A stretch of DNA of 15,462 nt from DSWT01 sp035415725 (GCA_035415725.1 DAOOGN010000098.1:1-15462), one strand, 5' to 3'. Positions 1 to 7,060 are shown, counted from the first letter of the stretch. The notes: generated by a model from the sequence alone, not told the origin. Made by a program: numbers and translations.

Positions 1-55
1 ATGTGCCCTCCCCAAAGTCCCATTTGCCACCTGGCAAGGGTGGCTGAATAGTTGC
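1..55 (-). repeat. Left end of the three-hairpin intergenic repeat (copy 1, cut by window edge)
   Basis: Read on the minus strand, this stretch begins GCAACTATTCAGCC and continues through CCAGGTGG and GGGACTTTGGGGAGGG to the window edge. The same order of motifs begins the copies at 8565 and 15231, which lie on the plus strand, so this copy is inverted relative to them. Only the first 55 bases are inside the window. The hairpin part would lie upstream of base 1. It shows no coding capacity. Confidence 0.8.
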
Positions 56-260
56 AATTTGGCATCTCTTCAGGCTCGTACAGCGGGGCAGAAATTTCAC
101 ACCCGTTAGCCATGCGCGGAGCGGATCGCCAGATTGTAAGGGGTGTGGTGGGCGGCTGAATAGTGGCTCGATTCGGAGCGCGAGTTACCAACTCGCGCTC
201 CATGGTGAACCCTCGGCGATGCCGGGCCAAGGCCAGCATGGCGATAACTCCGACTGCGGA
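56..260. other. Non-coding gap downstream of cvpA with repeat fragments
   Basis: No convincing gene is visible here. The stretch holds a second GGCTGAATAG motif (about 151-164, minus orientation of the repeat end) and a perfect 12-bp hairpin (175-201). A short imperfect stem (CCCTCGGC/GCCGGG) lies at about 208-226. An open frame covering most of it on the minus strand runs into cvpA in another frame and resembles no protein I know. No hairpin followed by a T-run is seen after the cvpA stop. Confidence 0.5.
175..201. repeat. Perfect 12-bp palindromic hairpin (GGAGCGCGAGTT stem)
   Basis: The arms GGAGCGCGAGTT (175-186) and AACTCGCGCTCC (190-201) are exact reverse complements around a 3-base loop, ACC. 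It lies about 60 bases beyond the cvpA stop. Neither strand has a T-run after the stem, so it is not a classical intrinsic terminator. It could still end or stabilise the cvpA transcript. It looks like a dispersed palindromic repeat, but only one copy is in this window. Confidence 0.7.
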
Positions 261-794
261 TTATTGAGGCACCAAAACCGGCGGCAGCACCTGGAAAAAG
301 GGCGTGAAAAGCCAGCGATAGATCAGTAATAGCTGTCTGGAGAACGGACGCAACGGCGAGGTGATAAATTCTCTGCGTATATTGGCCCAACTCGTGAAAT
401 TTGTCCACTGCTCGCGCACCATCACACCGATGGCATTTTCAAACAGCACCACGATGACGGCGGCAACGATGATCCCCAGTAAAAATCCCATCAGAGAGTC
501 CAGAACGCCAAGCTTGGGCAATTTTGTCACCGGAAACGCAGCGTGGATCACAGCGTAGCCTATAACGAAGAAGAGAATGAACAACACGATAAACATCACG
601 CCCTCGGTTAGCGATGGATTGGGTCCGGCAACCGCTTTGACACGATAGGCCGCTTCTTTATACAACAGGGTGCTAAACATCGTCGCCGCCCACAGAATGG
701 CAAGCGAAAACAATGCCTTCGCCATCCGTTGATAGGTTAAGAAACCAACGACGCCCACGGCTACAAAAACGATCAGCCAATCAAGCACTCCCAT
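261..794 (-). CDS. CvpA-like integral membrane protein
   Basis: A 177-residue, very hydrophobic protein. Four membrane segments can be read at about residues 4-21, 27-45, 64-86 and 96-118. The last follows the glycine-rich stretch KLGVLDSLMGFLLGII, which resembles the 'LD.L.G...G' turn of the CvpA (colicin V production) family. The C-terminal 55 residues are amphipathic and end in a proline-rich tail. CvpA family members are small inner-membrane proteins, linked in other bacteria to colicin V export, envelope stress tolerance and bile resistance, and their molecular role is not settled. The start ATG has GGGAGGAG a few bases upstream. A 40-bp block shared with the PBP1A upstream region lies 32 bases before the start. 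The gene stands alone and points away from topA. CvpA is the best match by topology and length, but sequence similarity is weak to judge by eye. Confidence 0.6.
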   Translation of the reverse strand: MGVLDWLIVFVAVGVVGFLTYQRMAKALFSLAILWAATMFSTLLYKEAAYRVKAVAGPNPSLTEGVMFIVLFILFFVIGYAVIHAAFPVTKLPKLGVLDSLMGFLLGIIVAAVIVVLFENAIGVMVREQWTNFTSWANIRREFITSPLRPFSRQLLLIYRWLFTPFFQVLPPVLVPQ

Positions 795-825
795 AAGCTC
801 CTCCCTTGGTATCTATTCAGGCTAG

Positions 826-865
826 GTAAACTTTGAGTCTTGTGAACGTAGCAATTTTTTTCAAT
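826..865 (-). promoter_or_regulatory. 40-bp conserved block upstream of cvpA (copy of the block at 8905-8943)
   Basis: Read in the cvpA direction the block starts ATTGAAAAAAATTGCTACG and ends GACTCAAAGTTTAC. The block upstream of the PBP1A gene matches it at all but three positions: one A missing, C for T, and C for A. Both copies face the downstream gene in the same sense and end 32 and 49 bases before the start codon. That supports a shared promoter or operator, although a dispersed repeat is the alternative. No clear -35/-10 pair can be fixed in it. Confidence 0.5.
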
Positions 866-894
866 GGCTTACCTCCTATCCCTTTCCCCTTCTC

Positions 895-914
895 CCCCCG
901 CGCCAACGCGGGGG
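895..914. repeat. C/G-rich hairpin repeat
   Basis: The arms CCCCCGCG and CGCGGGGG pair perfectly around a CCAA loop. The flanks (CCCCTTCT before, AAAGAGG after) make it resemble hairpin 1 of the larger intergenic element at 8667-8700 and 15333-15366. It is probably a relative of that family. It lies downstream of topA, but no T-run follows in that direction. Confidence 0.5.
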
Positions 915-935
915 AAAGAGGACTTTTTTGTGTAC

Positions 936-969
936 CATGCAAGCGTTAAGCCCTACGGCTCAACGCATG
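936..969. repeat. Imperfect hairpin with CATGC/GCATG ends
   Basis: CATGC-aa-GCGTTAAGCC pairs with GGCTCAACGCATG around a CTAC loop, with one A-C mismatch and a two-base bulge. It sits in the run of small palindromes between topA and cvpA. Its function is unknown. Confidence 0.45.
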
Positions 970-1011
970 GAGTTCCTCAACGGGAACTGAGCTGCCGGCC
1001 GGCAAGGCGGC

Positions 1012-1079
1012 GTAGATTCAAGCCCATGGCTTTAGCCCCGGCTGATGGGCTCCGGGCGCGGCTCCGGCCCTGTCTCTAC
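1012..1079. repeat. Palindromic repeat overlapping the 3' end of topA
   Basis: The outer ends GTAGA (1012-1016) and TCTAC (1075-1079) are inverted. Inside them AGCCCAT (1021-1027) pairs with ATGGGCT (1045-1051), with a further AGCC-CC-GGCT stem within. The topA stop codon (1032-1034) and its last 15 codons lie in this repeat. The composition and nested palindromes are typical of dispersed bacterial repeats. Only one copy is visible in this window. Confidence 0.5.
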
Positions 1080-3395
1080 ACTGTCGAGAGAGAATTCCTT
1101 TTCGCAGTTCAGGCAGCGGGCCACATCCTTGCGCGCGGTGACCAAAAGGCCCCCGCAGGCAGGACATGGTTGCGGCAAAGGGCGTTTCCAGGAGGTAAAT
1201 TCGCAGGCCGGCCACGTCGAGCAGCCGTAGAAAATACGTCCTTTCCGGGTACGTTTCTCGACAATTTCACCGTCGGTGCAACGAGGGCATTTGACGCCGA
1301 TTTTCTCCAGCCAGGGTTCGGTATGACGGCATGCAGGGAAATTCGAACAGCCAATAAACTTCCCATAACGTCCATAACGCACGAGCAATTGCCCCTGATG
1401 ACACTCCGGACACTCACGCCCCACGTATTCGATCTGCTCCACGACAGGAATGGTCTCTTCAGCTTGCGCCAACGTCCGCTGAAAGGGGCCGTAGAATTTC
1501 TGCATCAGGGCGACCCAGTCCTGGGTTCCAGCGGCCACATCATCCAATTCCGACTCCATCTGGGCGGTAAAATCCACGTTGATGAGGTCAGGGAAATTCT
1601 CCACCAGCATGTCATTGACGACAAAAGCGGTTTCCGTCGGGAAATAACGGCGCGCTTCACGCCGCACATAGCCGCGTTGCTCAATGGTGGAGAGAATCGT
1701 GGCATACGTCGAAGGACGGCCAATGCCATACTCCTCCAGCGTCTTGATGAGCGTGGCGTCGGTGTAGCGGGGAGGCGGCTGGGTGAAGTGTTGCTCCGGC
1801 CACAGGCGGATCAGGTCCAATACCTCATCCACCGTCAACAGGGGAATCTGTTGCACTTTCTCCTGCTCCGGCTCGCCGTTTTCGGCACTGGCCTCTTCGT
1901 AGACAATGAGGAAACCCGGAAAGCGCAATGTCGAGCCGGACGCGCGGAACAAATAGGGTTTGTCGGTTTCCGTGCCGGCCAGGATTTCGACGCTGAGGGT
2001 ATCGTACAACGCGGCTTCCATCTGACTGGCGACAAAACGTCGCCAGATCAAATCATACAGCCGGTATTGTTCGGAACTTAAATGGGATTTCAAGCCGTCC
2101 GGTGTGCGCAGGACACTGGTCGGACGAATCGCTTCGTGGGCTTCCTGAGCGCCTTTGGTGCGCGTCTTGTAAACCGGCGGGTGGGAAGGCAGGAATTCGG
2201 CGCCGTAATGCTCGCTGATGAAGTGCCGGGCCTCATCCTGCGCCGGTCGCGCGACGTTGGTGCTGTCGGTGCGCATATAAGTGATCAATCCTACCATCTC
2301 GCCGTCGCCTACGTCGATGCCCTCATAAAGCTGCTGGGCAACCTGCATCGTTCTGCGGGCGATGAAACCGAGTTTGCGCGAGGCTTCCTGCTGGAGCGTG
2401 CTAGTCGTATAGGGAGCGGATGGCTTGCGCGTGCGTTGTCCTTCCTTAATTTTGGAAACGCTGTAGATGGCGTGTTCAAGGGACTCGAGCAGGGGCTTCA
2501 CGTCGTCTTCACGGTGCAACGCGACTTCTGCGCCGCGAATCTGCACCAGCCGCGCCTTAAAGGTCGGGCGTTTCTGGCGGGCGACGGGATGTTGCGATGC
2601 CAGCTCCGCGTCGAGCGTCCAATACTCCTCCGGCACAAAGTCTTCGATTTCGCGCTCGCGCTCCACAATCAGGCGCAGAGCCACCGATTGCACGCGCCCT
2701 GCCGAAAGCCGGCTACGCACTTTGCGCCAGAGCAGTGGGCTGAGGTTGTAGCCGACCAGCCGATCCAAAACACGCCGCGCTTGTTGGGCATTAACCAGGT
2801 CCATGTTAAGGTCGCGGGGATGGGCAAATGCCTCATCCACAGCATCTTTGGTGATCTCGTGAAAGACGACTCGCTGCGCCTGCCCGGGTGGCAGGTCCAA
2901 GACCTCGCTCAAATGCCAGGCAATGGCCTCCCCTTCCCGGTCGGGGTCGGTTGCCAGATATACCGACTCCGCCTTCTGCACGATTTGGCTCAACTCCTTA
3001 ACGACGGCGCGTTTCTCGTTGGGGATGCGATACTTGGGCGCGAAGTCGTGCTCGACATCCACGGAGAGTTGCGAGCGCAGCAAGTCACGGACATGGCCGA
3101 CCGAGGCCTTGACGGTATACTCCTTTCCCAAGAAACGCCCGACCGTGCGCGCCTTTGTCGGCGACTCCACGATCACGAGCTTGCCGGTGGGTTTCGGCGG
3201 CGCCGGTTTAGCCGGTGGCGTCAAATGGGCATGCAGCGGCGTCTCCCCCATACGGAACATCGTGGTTCCGCATACCGGACATTTTCCTTCCACCGCCGGC
3301 CGGGCCTGAGCCGTAAAGACGGGAGTTGGTTGCGCCATCTCCCGTTTTACCTTACATTTCATACAATAAGCTTCGAGTTTTAATTGATCGGACAT
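1032..3395 (-). CDS. topA: DNA topoisomerase I (type IA) with N-terminal four-Cys domain
   Basis: Relaxes negatively supercoiled DNA by cutting one strand through a 5'-phosphotyrosine link. From the start chosen here the protein has 787 residues. Residues 8-50 form a small four-cysteine domain (Cys11, Cys14, Cys39, Cys42), resembling the DUF5679-type domain I associate with Chloroflexota TopA. A proline-rich linker (60-70) follows. The Toprim domain begins KLVIVESPTKA at 72 and carries TDPDREGE (149-156). The catalytic tyrosine is Tyr373 in LITYMRTDSTN. Three C-terminal zinc ribbons have cysteine pairs at 662/665-683/689, 703/706-725/731 and 744/747-761/764. The last 15 residues come from a palindromic repeat. 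A longer frame reaching 3509 overlaps the end of the manC-like gene and adds 38 unrelated residues, so I start at MSDQLK (3395), preceded by GGAATGGAG. ATG at 3407 is possible. This is the last gene of the operon. Confidence 0.95.
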   Translation of the reverse strand: MSDQLKLEAYCMKCKVKREMAQPTPVFTAQARPAVEGKCPVCGTTMFRMGETPLHAHLTPPAKPAPPKPTGKLVIVESPTKARTVGRFLGKEYTVKASVGHVRDLLRSQLSVDVEHDFAPKYRIPNEKRAVVKELSQIVQKAESVYLATDPDREGEAIAWHLSEVLDLPPGQAQRVVFHEITKDAVDEAFAHPRDLNMDLVNAQQARRVLDRLVGYNLSPLLWRKVRSRLSAGRVQSVALRLIVEREREIEDFVPEEYWTLDAELASQHPVARQKRPTFKARLVQIRGAEVALHREDDVKPLLESLEHAIYSVSKIKEGQRTRKPSAPYTTSTLQQEASRKLGFIARRTMQVAQQLYEGIDVGDGEMVGLITYMRTDSTNVARPAQDEARHFISEHYGAEFLPSHPPVYKTRTKGAQEAHEAIRPTSVLRTPDGLKSHLSSEQYRLYDLIWRRFVASQMEAALYDTLSVEILAGTETDKPYLFRASGSTLRFPGFLIVYEEASAENGEPEQEKVQQIPLLTVDEVLDLIRLWPEQHFTQPPPRYTDATLIKTLEEYGIGRPSTYATILSTIEQRGYVRREARRYFPTETAFVVNDMLVENFPDLINVDFTAQMESELDDVAAGTQDWVALMQKFYGPFQRTLAQAEETIPVVEQIEYVGRECPECHQGQLLVRYGRYGKFIGCSNFPACRHTEPWLEKIGVKCPRCTDGEIVEKRTRKGRIFYGCSTWPACEFTSWKRPLPQPCPACGGLLVTARKDVARCLNCEKEFSLDSVETGPEPRPEPISRG

Positions 3396-3468
3396 ACTCC
3401 ATTCCATCGAATTTTGGTAACGACTCCGCCATTCTGACGAAGGAAAGTCGTCGGCTGTCAAGCGCCAA

Positions 3469-4551
3469 TTACAGGTAGGCGTCGCGTCCCTCGCGGCGCA
3501 GGCGCTCAATGACCTCTTTCACCCGCTCGGCCTGGTCGCGCTGCGCGATCAGCACGGCATCCGGTGTATCCACGACGATCAAGTCTTGCACGCCAATAGT
3601 GACGACCAGACGCTCGCCCTGGGCGAAGACCATCGTGTTCACCCCGTCTAGGTGGATGACGTCGCCGACCAGGACGTTACCGGCGTCATCGTGGGGATGT
3701 AGCTCCATCACCGCCGCCCACGCCCCGATGTCAGACCAGTCTAAATCCACCGGGATGACGACAACGTTATCGGCTTTCTCCATAATACCATAGTCAATGG
3801 TCTCCTGGCGCAGCGCCGGCCATAAACGACCGAGCGTCTCGGCATAAGCCGGCGTTCCCCAGACGCTCTCCAACTCATCCAGAGTGGCGCTCAAATCCGG
3901 CATCCAACGGCGTATCTCTTCCAGGATGCGCGCGACGCGCCAGATGAACATCCCACTGTTCCAGGAATAGACGCCTTCTTTATAGAAGGCCGTAGCCGTC
4001 GGCGCATCGGGCTTTTCGGTGAAGCGTTTCACCCGGTAATAGTCGAAACCGCCCACCTGACCTAATAAAGCGCCCCGGCGGATATAGCCATAGCCGGTGG
4101 CAGGATACGTCGGCGTTATGCCTAACGTGACCAGATAGTCCTGCGCGGCAACGTACTGCGCCACGCGCAACGCGGCGCGGAATGTATCCACACGGCGGAT
4201 CAGGTGATCGGCGGTGACTACGGCCATCACAGCATCGGGATCGCGCTGCTGCAACGCCATGGCCGCAAGACCGATGCAGGGCGCCGTTCCCCGTCCCAGC
4301 GGCTCGACGATGAAGTTCTCACGCGGCACTTCGGGACACTGCGCGGCTAAAGGGTCCACCTGTTCCGCCGCCGTGACGACCAAAATGTGCTCTGCCGGCA
4401 GAAGGGGCAGTAAACGATCCACGGATAATTGGAACATCGTGCGCTCGCCGAACAATTTTAACGTTTGTTTGGGATGTCCACTGCGGCTCAAGGGCCACAA
4501 GCGCGTCCCGCCGCCCCCGGCCATAATCACGGCATACAGCGATTCGGTCAT
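3469..4551 (-). CDS. manC: Mannose-1-phosphate guanylyltransferase (GDP-mannose pyrophosphorylase)
   Basis: Makes GDP-mannose from mannose 1-phosphate and GTP, supplying mannose, fucose and rhamnose-type residues for surface glycans. The 360-residue protein begins with the nucleotidyltransferase signature AVIMAGGGGTRLWPLSR (7-23) with Lys28 shortly after. It has TADH (113-116), where the family usually has PADH. FTEKPD (177-182) is the sugar-phosphate binding motif. WNSGMFIW (197-204), DYGIMEKA (253-260) and DWSDIGAW (271-278) follow. It ends after the short left-handed helix part and lacks the C-terminal phosphomannose isomerase domain of bifunctional AlgA/ManC enzymes, so it should be monofunctional. 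The start codon overlaps the dprA stop as ATGA, with GGAGG just upstream, which suggests coupled translation. Its position between dprA and topA is unusual. The symbol follows family usage; other members of the same family are called manB or algA-like. Confidence 0.9.
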   Translation of the reverse strand: MTESLYAVIMAGGGGTRLWPLSRSGHPKQTLKLFGERTMFQLSVDRLLPLLPAEHILVVTAAEQVDPLAAQCPEVPRENFIVEPLGRGTAPCIGLAAMALQQRDPDAVMAVVTADHLIRRVDTFRAALRVAQYVAAQDYLVTLGITPTYPATGYGYIRRGALLGQVGGFDYYRVKRFTEKPDAPTATAFYKEGVYSWNSGMFIWRVARILEEIRRWMPDLSATLDELESVWGTPAYAETLGRLWPALRQETIDYGIMEKADNVVVIPVDLDWSDIGAWAAVMELHPHDDAGNVLVGDVIHLDGVNTMVFAQGERLVVTIGVQDLIVVDTPDAVLIAQRDQAERVKEVIERLRREGRDAYL

Positions 4552-5687
4552 TCTGCCTCCTTTGTGCTATCGTCTACCACGTATTCTTCCGCCGGTTCAC
4601 GCGCCAGGACATATTGCAAGGGCGCGACCTGGCGCGTCATCCCTTTCAACTCCATCATCACCAGCGTACTGCTGACGACTTCGACCGGCAGGGCTGTCTC
4701 CCGCGACAATTCGTCAAGATGACGCGGCTCGGCAGAGAGATGCCCTATGAGAGCGGCCTCCATCGCATTGGTCGGCAGGACTTCTCGCGCCATCTGCTTT
4801 TCCGACACTTGATTGAGATGCAGCGTCTCCAAGATATCGCCCACCTCGGTGACCACATTGGCGCCATCGCGCAACAGGCGGTTACATCCCGCCGAGGCGG
4901 GACTGAGGATACTGCCGGGCACGGCGAAGACCTCGCGGCCCTGATCGAGGGCGAAGTCTGCCGTGATCAGCGCGCCGCTTTTAAGACCGGCTTCCACCAC
5001 CACCACGCCCAGGCTCAAGCCGCTGATGAGGCGGTTGCGCGCGGGGAAGTTCGCGGCTTCCGGCTGCGTGCCGAGGGGATAATCGCTGATCAAGGCGCCG
5101 TTTTCGGCGATGGCGTCCGCCAGTTTGCGGTGTTCGGCGGGATAGATGCAATCCACGCCGGAGCCTAAAACCGCACATGTCCGTCCCCCTGCGTCGAGCG
5201 CCGCCCTGTGCGCGACGCTGTCAACGCCGCGCGCCAAACCGCTGACCACCGTCACCCCGTTCTGCGCCAGGTCCGCCGCCAGGACGCGAGCGACCTCGCG
5301 TCCATAAACGGTCGCTTTGCGTGTGCCCACCAACGCCACGGCCCACTCATCGGGCGGGATGATCGCGCCGCGCACGAAGAGCACAGGCGGGGCGTCGGCG
5401 ATGGGCTTCAACAGGTCAGGGTAGTCAGGGCTATCCCAGGTCAGCACGTGAATGCCCATGCCGTCCACGCGGCGCAGCACCTCATCCAAATCGACCTGGT
5501 GGCGTATTTTCAGGAAGTTCTCCAGAGAGCGGCGTTCCAGCTTCATTTCGCGCAACGCCTGTTCTGGAGCCTCCCAGGCCGACCGGATGTCGCCGAACGT
5601 ATCCAGCAACATGCGCAAGCGCACCGGCCCAATGCCTCGTACCAGGTTAAAACCCAGCCAATACCGCAGATCGTCCATCGACTTCAT
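4548..5687 (-). CDS. dprA: DNA-processing protein DprA (Smf)
   Basis: DprA binds incoming single-stranded DNA during natural transformation and loads RecA on it. It is also found widely in bacteria not known to be competent. The 379-residue protein has an N-terminal helical region with VRGIGPVRLRMLL (16-28), a helix-hairpin-helix-like segment. The Rossmann-type core carries VALVGTRKAT (117-126), SGLARGVDSVAH (149-160), FPARNRLISGLS (214-225), SGALITADFALDQGREVF (237-254) and AVPG (255-258), all DprA hallmarks. The C-terminal 70 residues (about 305-365) look like the winged-helix domain of full-length DprA. The start ATG (5685-5687) has a weak GTGAG upstream; Met4 is an alternative. The last bases overlap the manC-like start. 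A solo repeat end (5714-5730) lies 27 bases before the start, in the rimM-dprA gap. Confidence 0.95.
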   Translation of the reverse strand: MKSMDDLRYWLGFNLVRGIGPVRLRMLLDTFGDIRSAWEAPEQALREMKLERRSLENFLKIRHQVDLDEVLRRVDGMGIHVLTWDSPDYPDLLKPIADAPPVLFVRGAIIPPDEWAVALVGTRKATVYGREVARVLAADLAQNGVTVVSGLARGVDSVAHRAALDAGGRTCAVLGSGVDCIYPAEHRKLADAIAENGALISDYPLGTQPEAANFPARNRLISGLSLGVVVVEAGLKSGALITADFALDQGREVFAVPGSILSPASAGCNRLLRDGANVVTEVGDILETLHLNQVSEKQMAREVLPTNAMEAALIGHLSAEPRHLDELSRETALPVEVVSSTLVMMELKGMTRQVAPLQYVLAREPAEEYVVDDSTKEAE

Positions 5688-5713
5688 CCGCTCACAAACG
5701 AAATCGCGCGCCG

Positions 5714-5730
5714 GGTGGCTGAATAGTTAC
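5714..5730 (-). repeat. Solo repeat end (GTAACTATTCAGCCACC) in the rimM-dprA gap
   Basis: Read on the minus strand, these 17 bases reproduce the start of the large intergenic element (compare 38-55, 8565 and 15231). The rest of the element is absent: on both sides the sequence differs, and the dprA start follows within 30 bases. It is either a remnant, a solo end, or the true minimal repeat unit. Confidence 0.6.
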
Positions 5731-5776
5731 ATGGTTTACGGAACTACACCCCGGGTTCTGTCACCCGCCTTGCTGA

Positions 5777-6304
5777 TTATTCTTCACCGAGCAGACCGGG
5801 CAGCATGTGAACCAGCACCCGCCCGGCTTCCACATCCAGCTTGAGAATGACGTCTTCAATCACCGGAAGCAAAATCTCACCCTGGGTGCCATGGACGACA
5901 AAGACATCGTTAGCGCCCGGGGCGGTGAAAACATCGACAATGTGTCCCAACACGGCACCGGCATCGGTTTCCACCTGCATGCCGATGACCTGGAAATGGT
6001 AATACTCGTCTTCCTCCAACGGGATGGCGTCCGTTACGGCAATTTCGACCAGGGACCCGCGCAGCGCCTCCGCATCGTCGCGGGTGGTGCAACCCTCTAG
6101 CGTCAGCAGCATCGCCCTTTGATGAAAACGCACTCCCGACAGGGGGTAGGGACGGTGCTCCGCGCCGACATACAGCGTAGGCACAGCAGCAAGATGCTCT
6201 GGATAATCGGTCAAAATCTCGGCACGGAGTTCGCCGTGGACGCCATGGGGACGCAAGATGCGCCCCACCGCCAAATAACGAGGCTCAGGTTGCTTTTGCG
6301 GCAT
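5777..6304 (-). CDS. rimM: Ribosome maturation factor RimM
   Basis: RimM binds ribosomal protein S19 in the 30S head and assists late 16S rRNA folding. The protein is 175 residues from the start used here. The N-terminal beta-barrel carries the family signature VGRILRPHGVHGELR (13-27) followed by LTDYPE (31-36). The C-terminal PRC-barrel begins at about residue 96 with EEDEYYHFQVIGM and includes APGANDVFVV and ILLPVIEDVI (144-153). The open frame extends 13 codons further up to 6343, but only the Met at 6304 has a good ribosome-binding site (AGGAGG, 7 bases before). The extra residues are not family-like, so 6304 is preferred. It lies 48 bases after khpA, as in the widespread rpsP-khpA-rimM cluster. 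The usual next genes, trmD and rplS, are absent here. Confidence 0.95.
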   Translation of the reverse strand: MPQKQPEPRYLAVGRILRPHGVHGELRAEILTDYPEHLAAVPTLYVGAEHRPYPLSGVRFHQRAMLLTLEGCTTRDDAEALRGSLVEIAVTDAIPLEEDEYYHFQVIGMQVETDAGAVLGHIVDVFTAPGANDVFVVHGTQGEILLPVIEDVILKLDVEAGRVLVHMLPGLLGEE

Positions 6305-6311
6305 TCCTGAG

Positions 6312-6317
6312 CCTCCT
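6312..6317 (-). promoter_or_regulatory. Ribosome-binding site that decides the rimM start
   Basis: CCTCCT on the plus strand gives AGGAGG on the minus strand, 7 bases before the ATG at 6302-6304. The upstream in-frame ATGs at 6323-6325 and 6341-6343 have no comparable site. Confidence 0.8.
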
Positions 6318-6352
6318 GACTTCATGACATACAGTGGCCACAACGGCCATAA

Positions 6353-6589
6353 CTATACGATCTCCAGCGTGACCTTCTTGCCCATCTTCGCGCCCAAGAC
6401 GCGCGCCAGGGAGCGCATAGCGTTAATCGTCCGGCCTTCACGACCGATCATTCTCCCCATGTCTTCAGGGGAGACCCGCAACTCCAGAACGATTGAGGTT
6501 TCTCCTTCGATCTCTGAAAGGTTGACCTCTTCTGGCTCATCCGCCAGAGCTTTTGTGATATATTCCACCAAATCCTTGACTGCAGACAT
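6353..6589 (-). CDS. khpA: KH-domain RNA-binding protein KhpA
   Basis: A 78-residue protein of the KhpA/YlqC family. In Gram-positive bacteria KhpA pairs with KhpB to bind many RNAs and influence cell division and length. The single KH domain carries its nucleic-acid loop GREG (residues 49-52) within MGRMIGREGRTINAMRSL. The N-terminal VKDLVEYITKALAD (4-17) is the usual YlqC opening. The length matches the family, typically 75-80 residues. The ATG follows AGGAGG by 7 bases. Its place between rpsP and rimM is the classical one and supports the call. No khpB partner is in the window. Confidence 0.93.
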   Translation of the reverse strand: MSAVKDLVEYITKALADEPEEVNLSEIEGETSIVLELRVSPEDMGRMIGREGRTINAMRSLARVLGAKMGKKVTLEIV

Positions 6590-6679
6590 CGTTACGCCTC
6601 CTTGAGTATGGGAAAGACATTTAAGGATAGGATATCAAAAGGAACAAGCGACCGAGGCGAAATCCTGCAGCTTATGGCC

Positions 6680-7060
6680 TCACTCAGCGCCGCCATCCTC
6701 AGTCACAGGTTCTTCCTCCAGGGCCATGAGATCGGTTTGTGGGCCTGCGGTCTGCTCCACAGCCTTGGCTTCTTCAACCAAAGCCTCAACAGATTCGCCC
6801 GCTTTCATACGTTCAAAGCGTGCCAATGTTCCCGCCTTCTTCAAGAGCCGCACGACCGAATCGCTCGGCTGCGCTCCTACAGAGAGCCAATGCAGGACTC
6901 GTTCTTCTTTAACCTGGATCGTTTCAGGTGCGGTACGCGGGTTATAGAACCCGACCATTTCTACGAACTTCCCATCCCGTGGGGCCGTAGATTCAGCGAT
7001 AACAATGCGGTAACTGGGCTGCTTTTTACCGCCAACACGACGTAATCTAATTCTAAGCAT
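6680..7060 (-). CDS. rpsP: 30S ribosomal protein S16 with acidic C-terminal tail
   Basis: S16 is a primary assembly protein of the 30S body that binds 16S rRNA. The 126-residue product opens with MLRIRLRRVGGKKQPSYRIV, the standard S16 start. It continues through APRDGKFVEMVGFYNP and KEERVLHWLSVGAQPSDSV to about residue 87. The remaining 39 residues are acidic, rich in Glu and Ala, and end EDGGAE, which makes the protein about 40 residues longer than typical S16. Such tails occur in several phyla, and no function is evident. AGGAGGAG lies directly before the ATG. The spacing to ffh (73 bases) and khpA (90 bases) and the shared strand point to one operon. Confidence 0.95.
   Translation of the reverse strand: MLRIRLRRVGGKKQPSYRIVIAESTAPRDGKFVEMVGFYNPRTAPETIQVKEERVLHWLSVGAQPSDSVVRLLKKAGTLARFERMKAGESVEALVEEAKAVEQTAGPQTDLMALEEEPVTEDGGAE

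Larger units (their letters stand above)
795..1031. other. Repeat-rich gap between topA and cvpA
   Basis: No gene is seen here. From the cvpA side the gap contains the cvpA ribosome-binding site, CTATTCAGGCTAG (813-825), the 40-bp shared block (826-865), and a C-rich hairpin CCCCCGCG-CCAA-CGCGGGGG (895-914). Next come a second hairpin with CATGC/GCATG ends (936-969), a short AGTTCC/GGAACT stem (about 971-988), and the palindromic repeat that runs into the end of topA. No U-rich tail follows any stem in the topA direction. Confidence 0.6.

Noticed and set aside
106..408. A 100-codon minus-strand open frame overlapping the end of cvpA
   Set aside because: It is built from repeat DNA and an alternate frame of cvpA, with no ribosome-binding site and no protein-like pattern.
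895..929. Hairpin plus T-run as a terminator
   Set aside because: The T-run (924-929) is on the plus strand and about ten bases past the stem, and no plus-strand gene lies upstream. In the topA direction no T-run follows.
864..3383. Two long plus-strand open frames (864-2081 and 2082-3383) opposite topA
   Set aside because: They are antisense to topA, which has all its catalytic motifs on the minus strand. Their translations are arginine-rich, have no recognisable motif, and mirror the codon pattern of topA. No ribosome-binding site supports their starts.
3396..3509. The longer topA start at 3509
   Set aside because: It would overlap the manC-like gene by 41 bases and add 38 residues that do not look like TopA. 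A start at 3395, just before the four-Cys domain, fits better.
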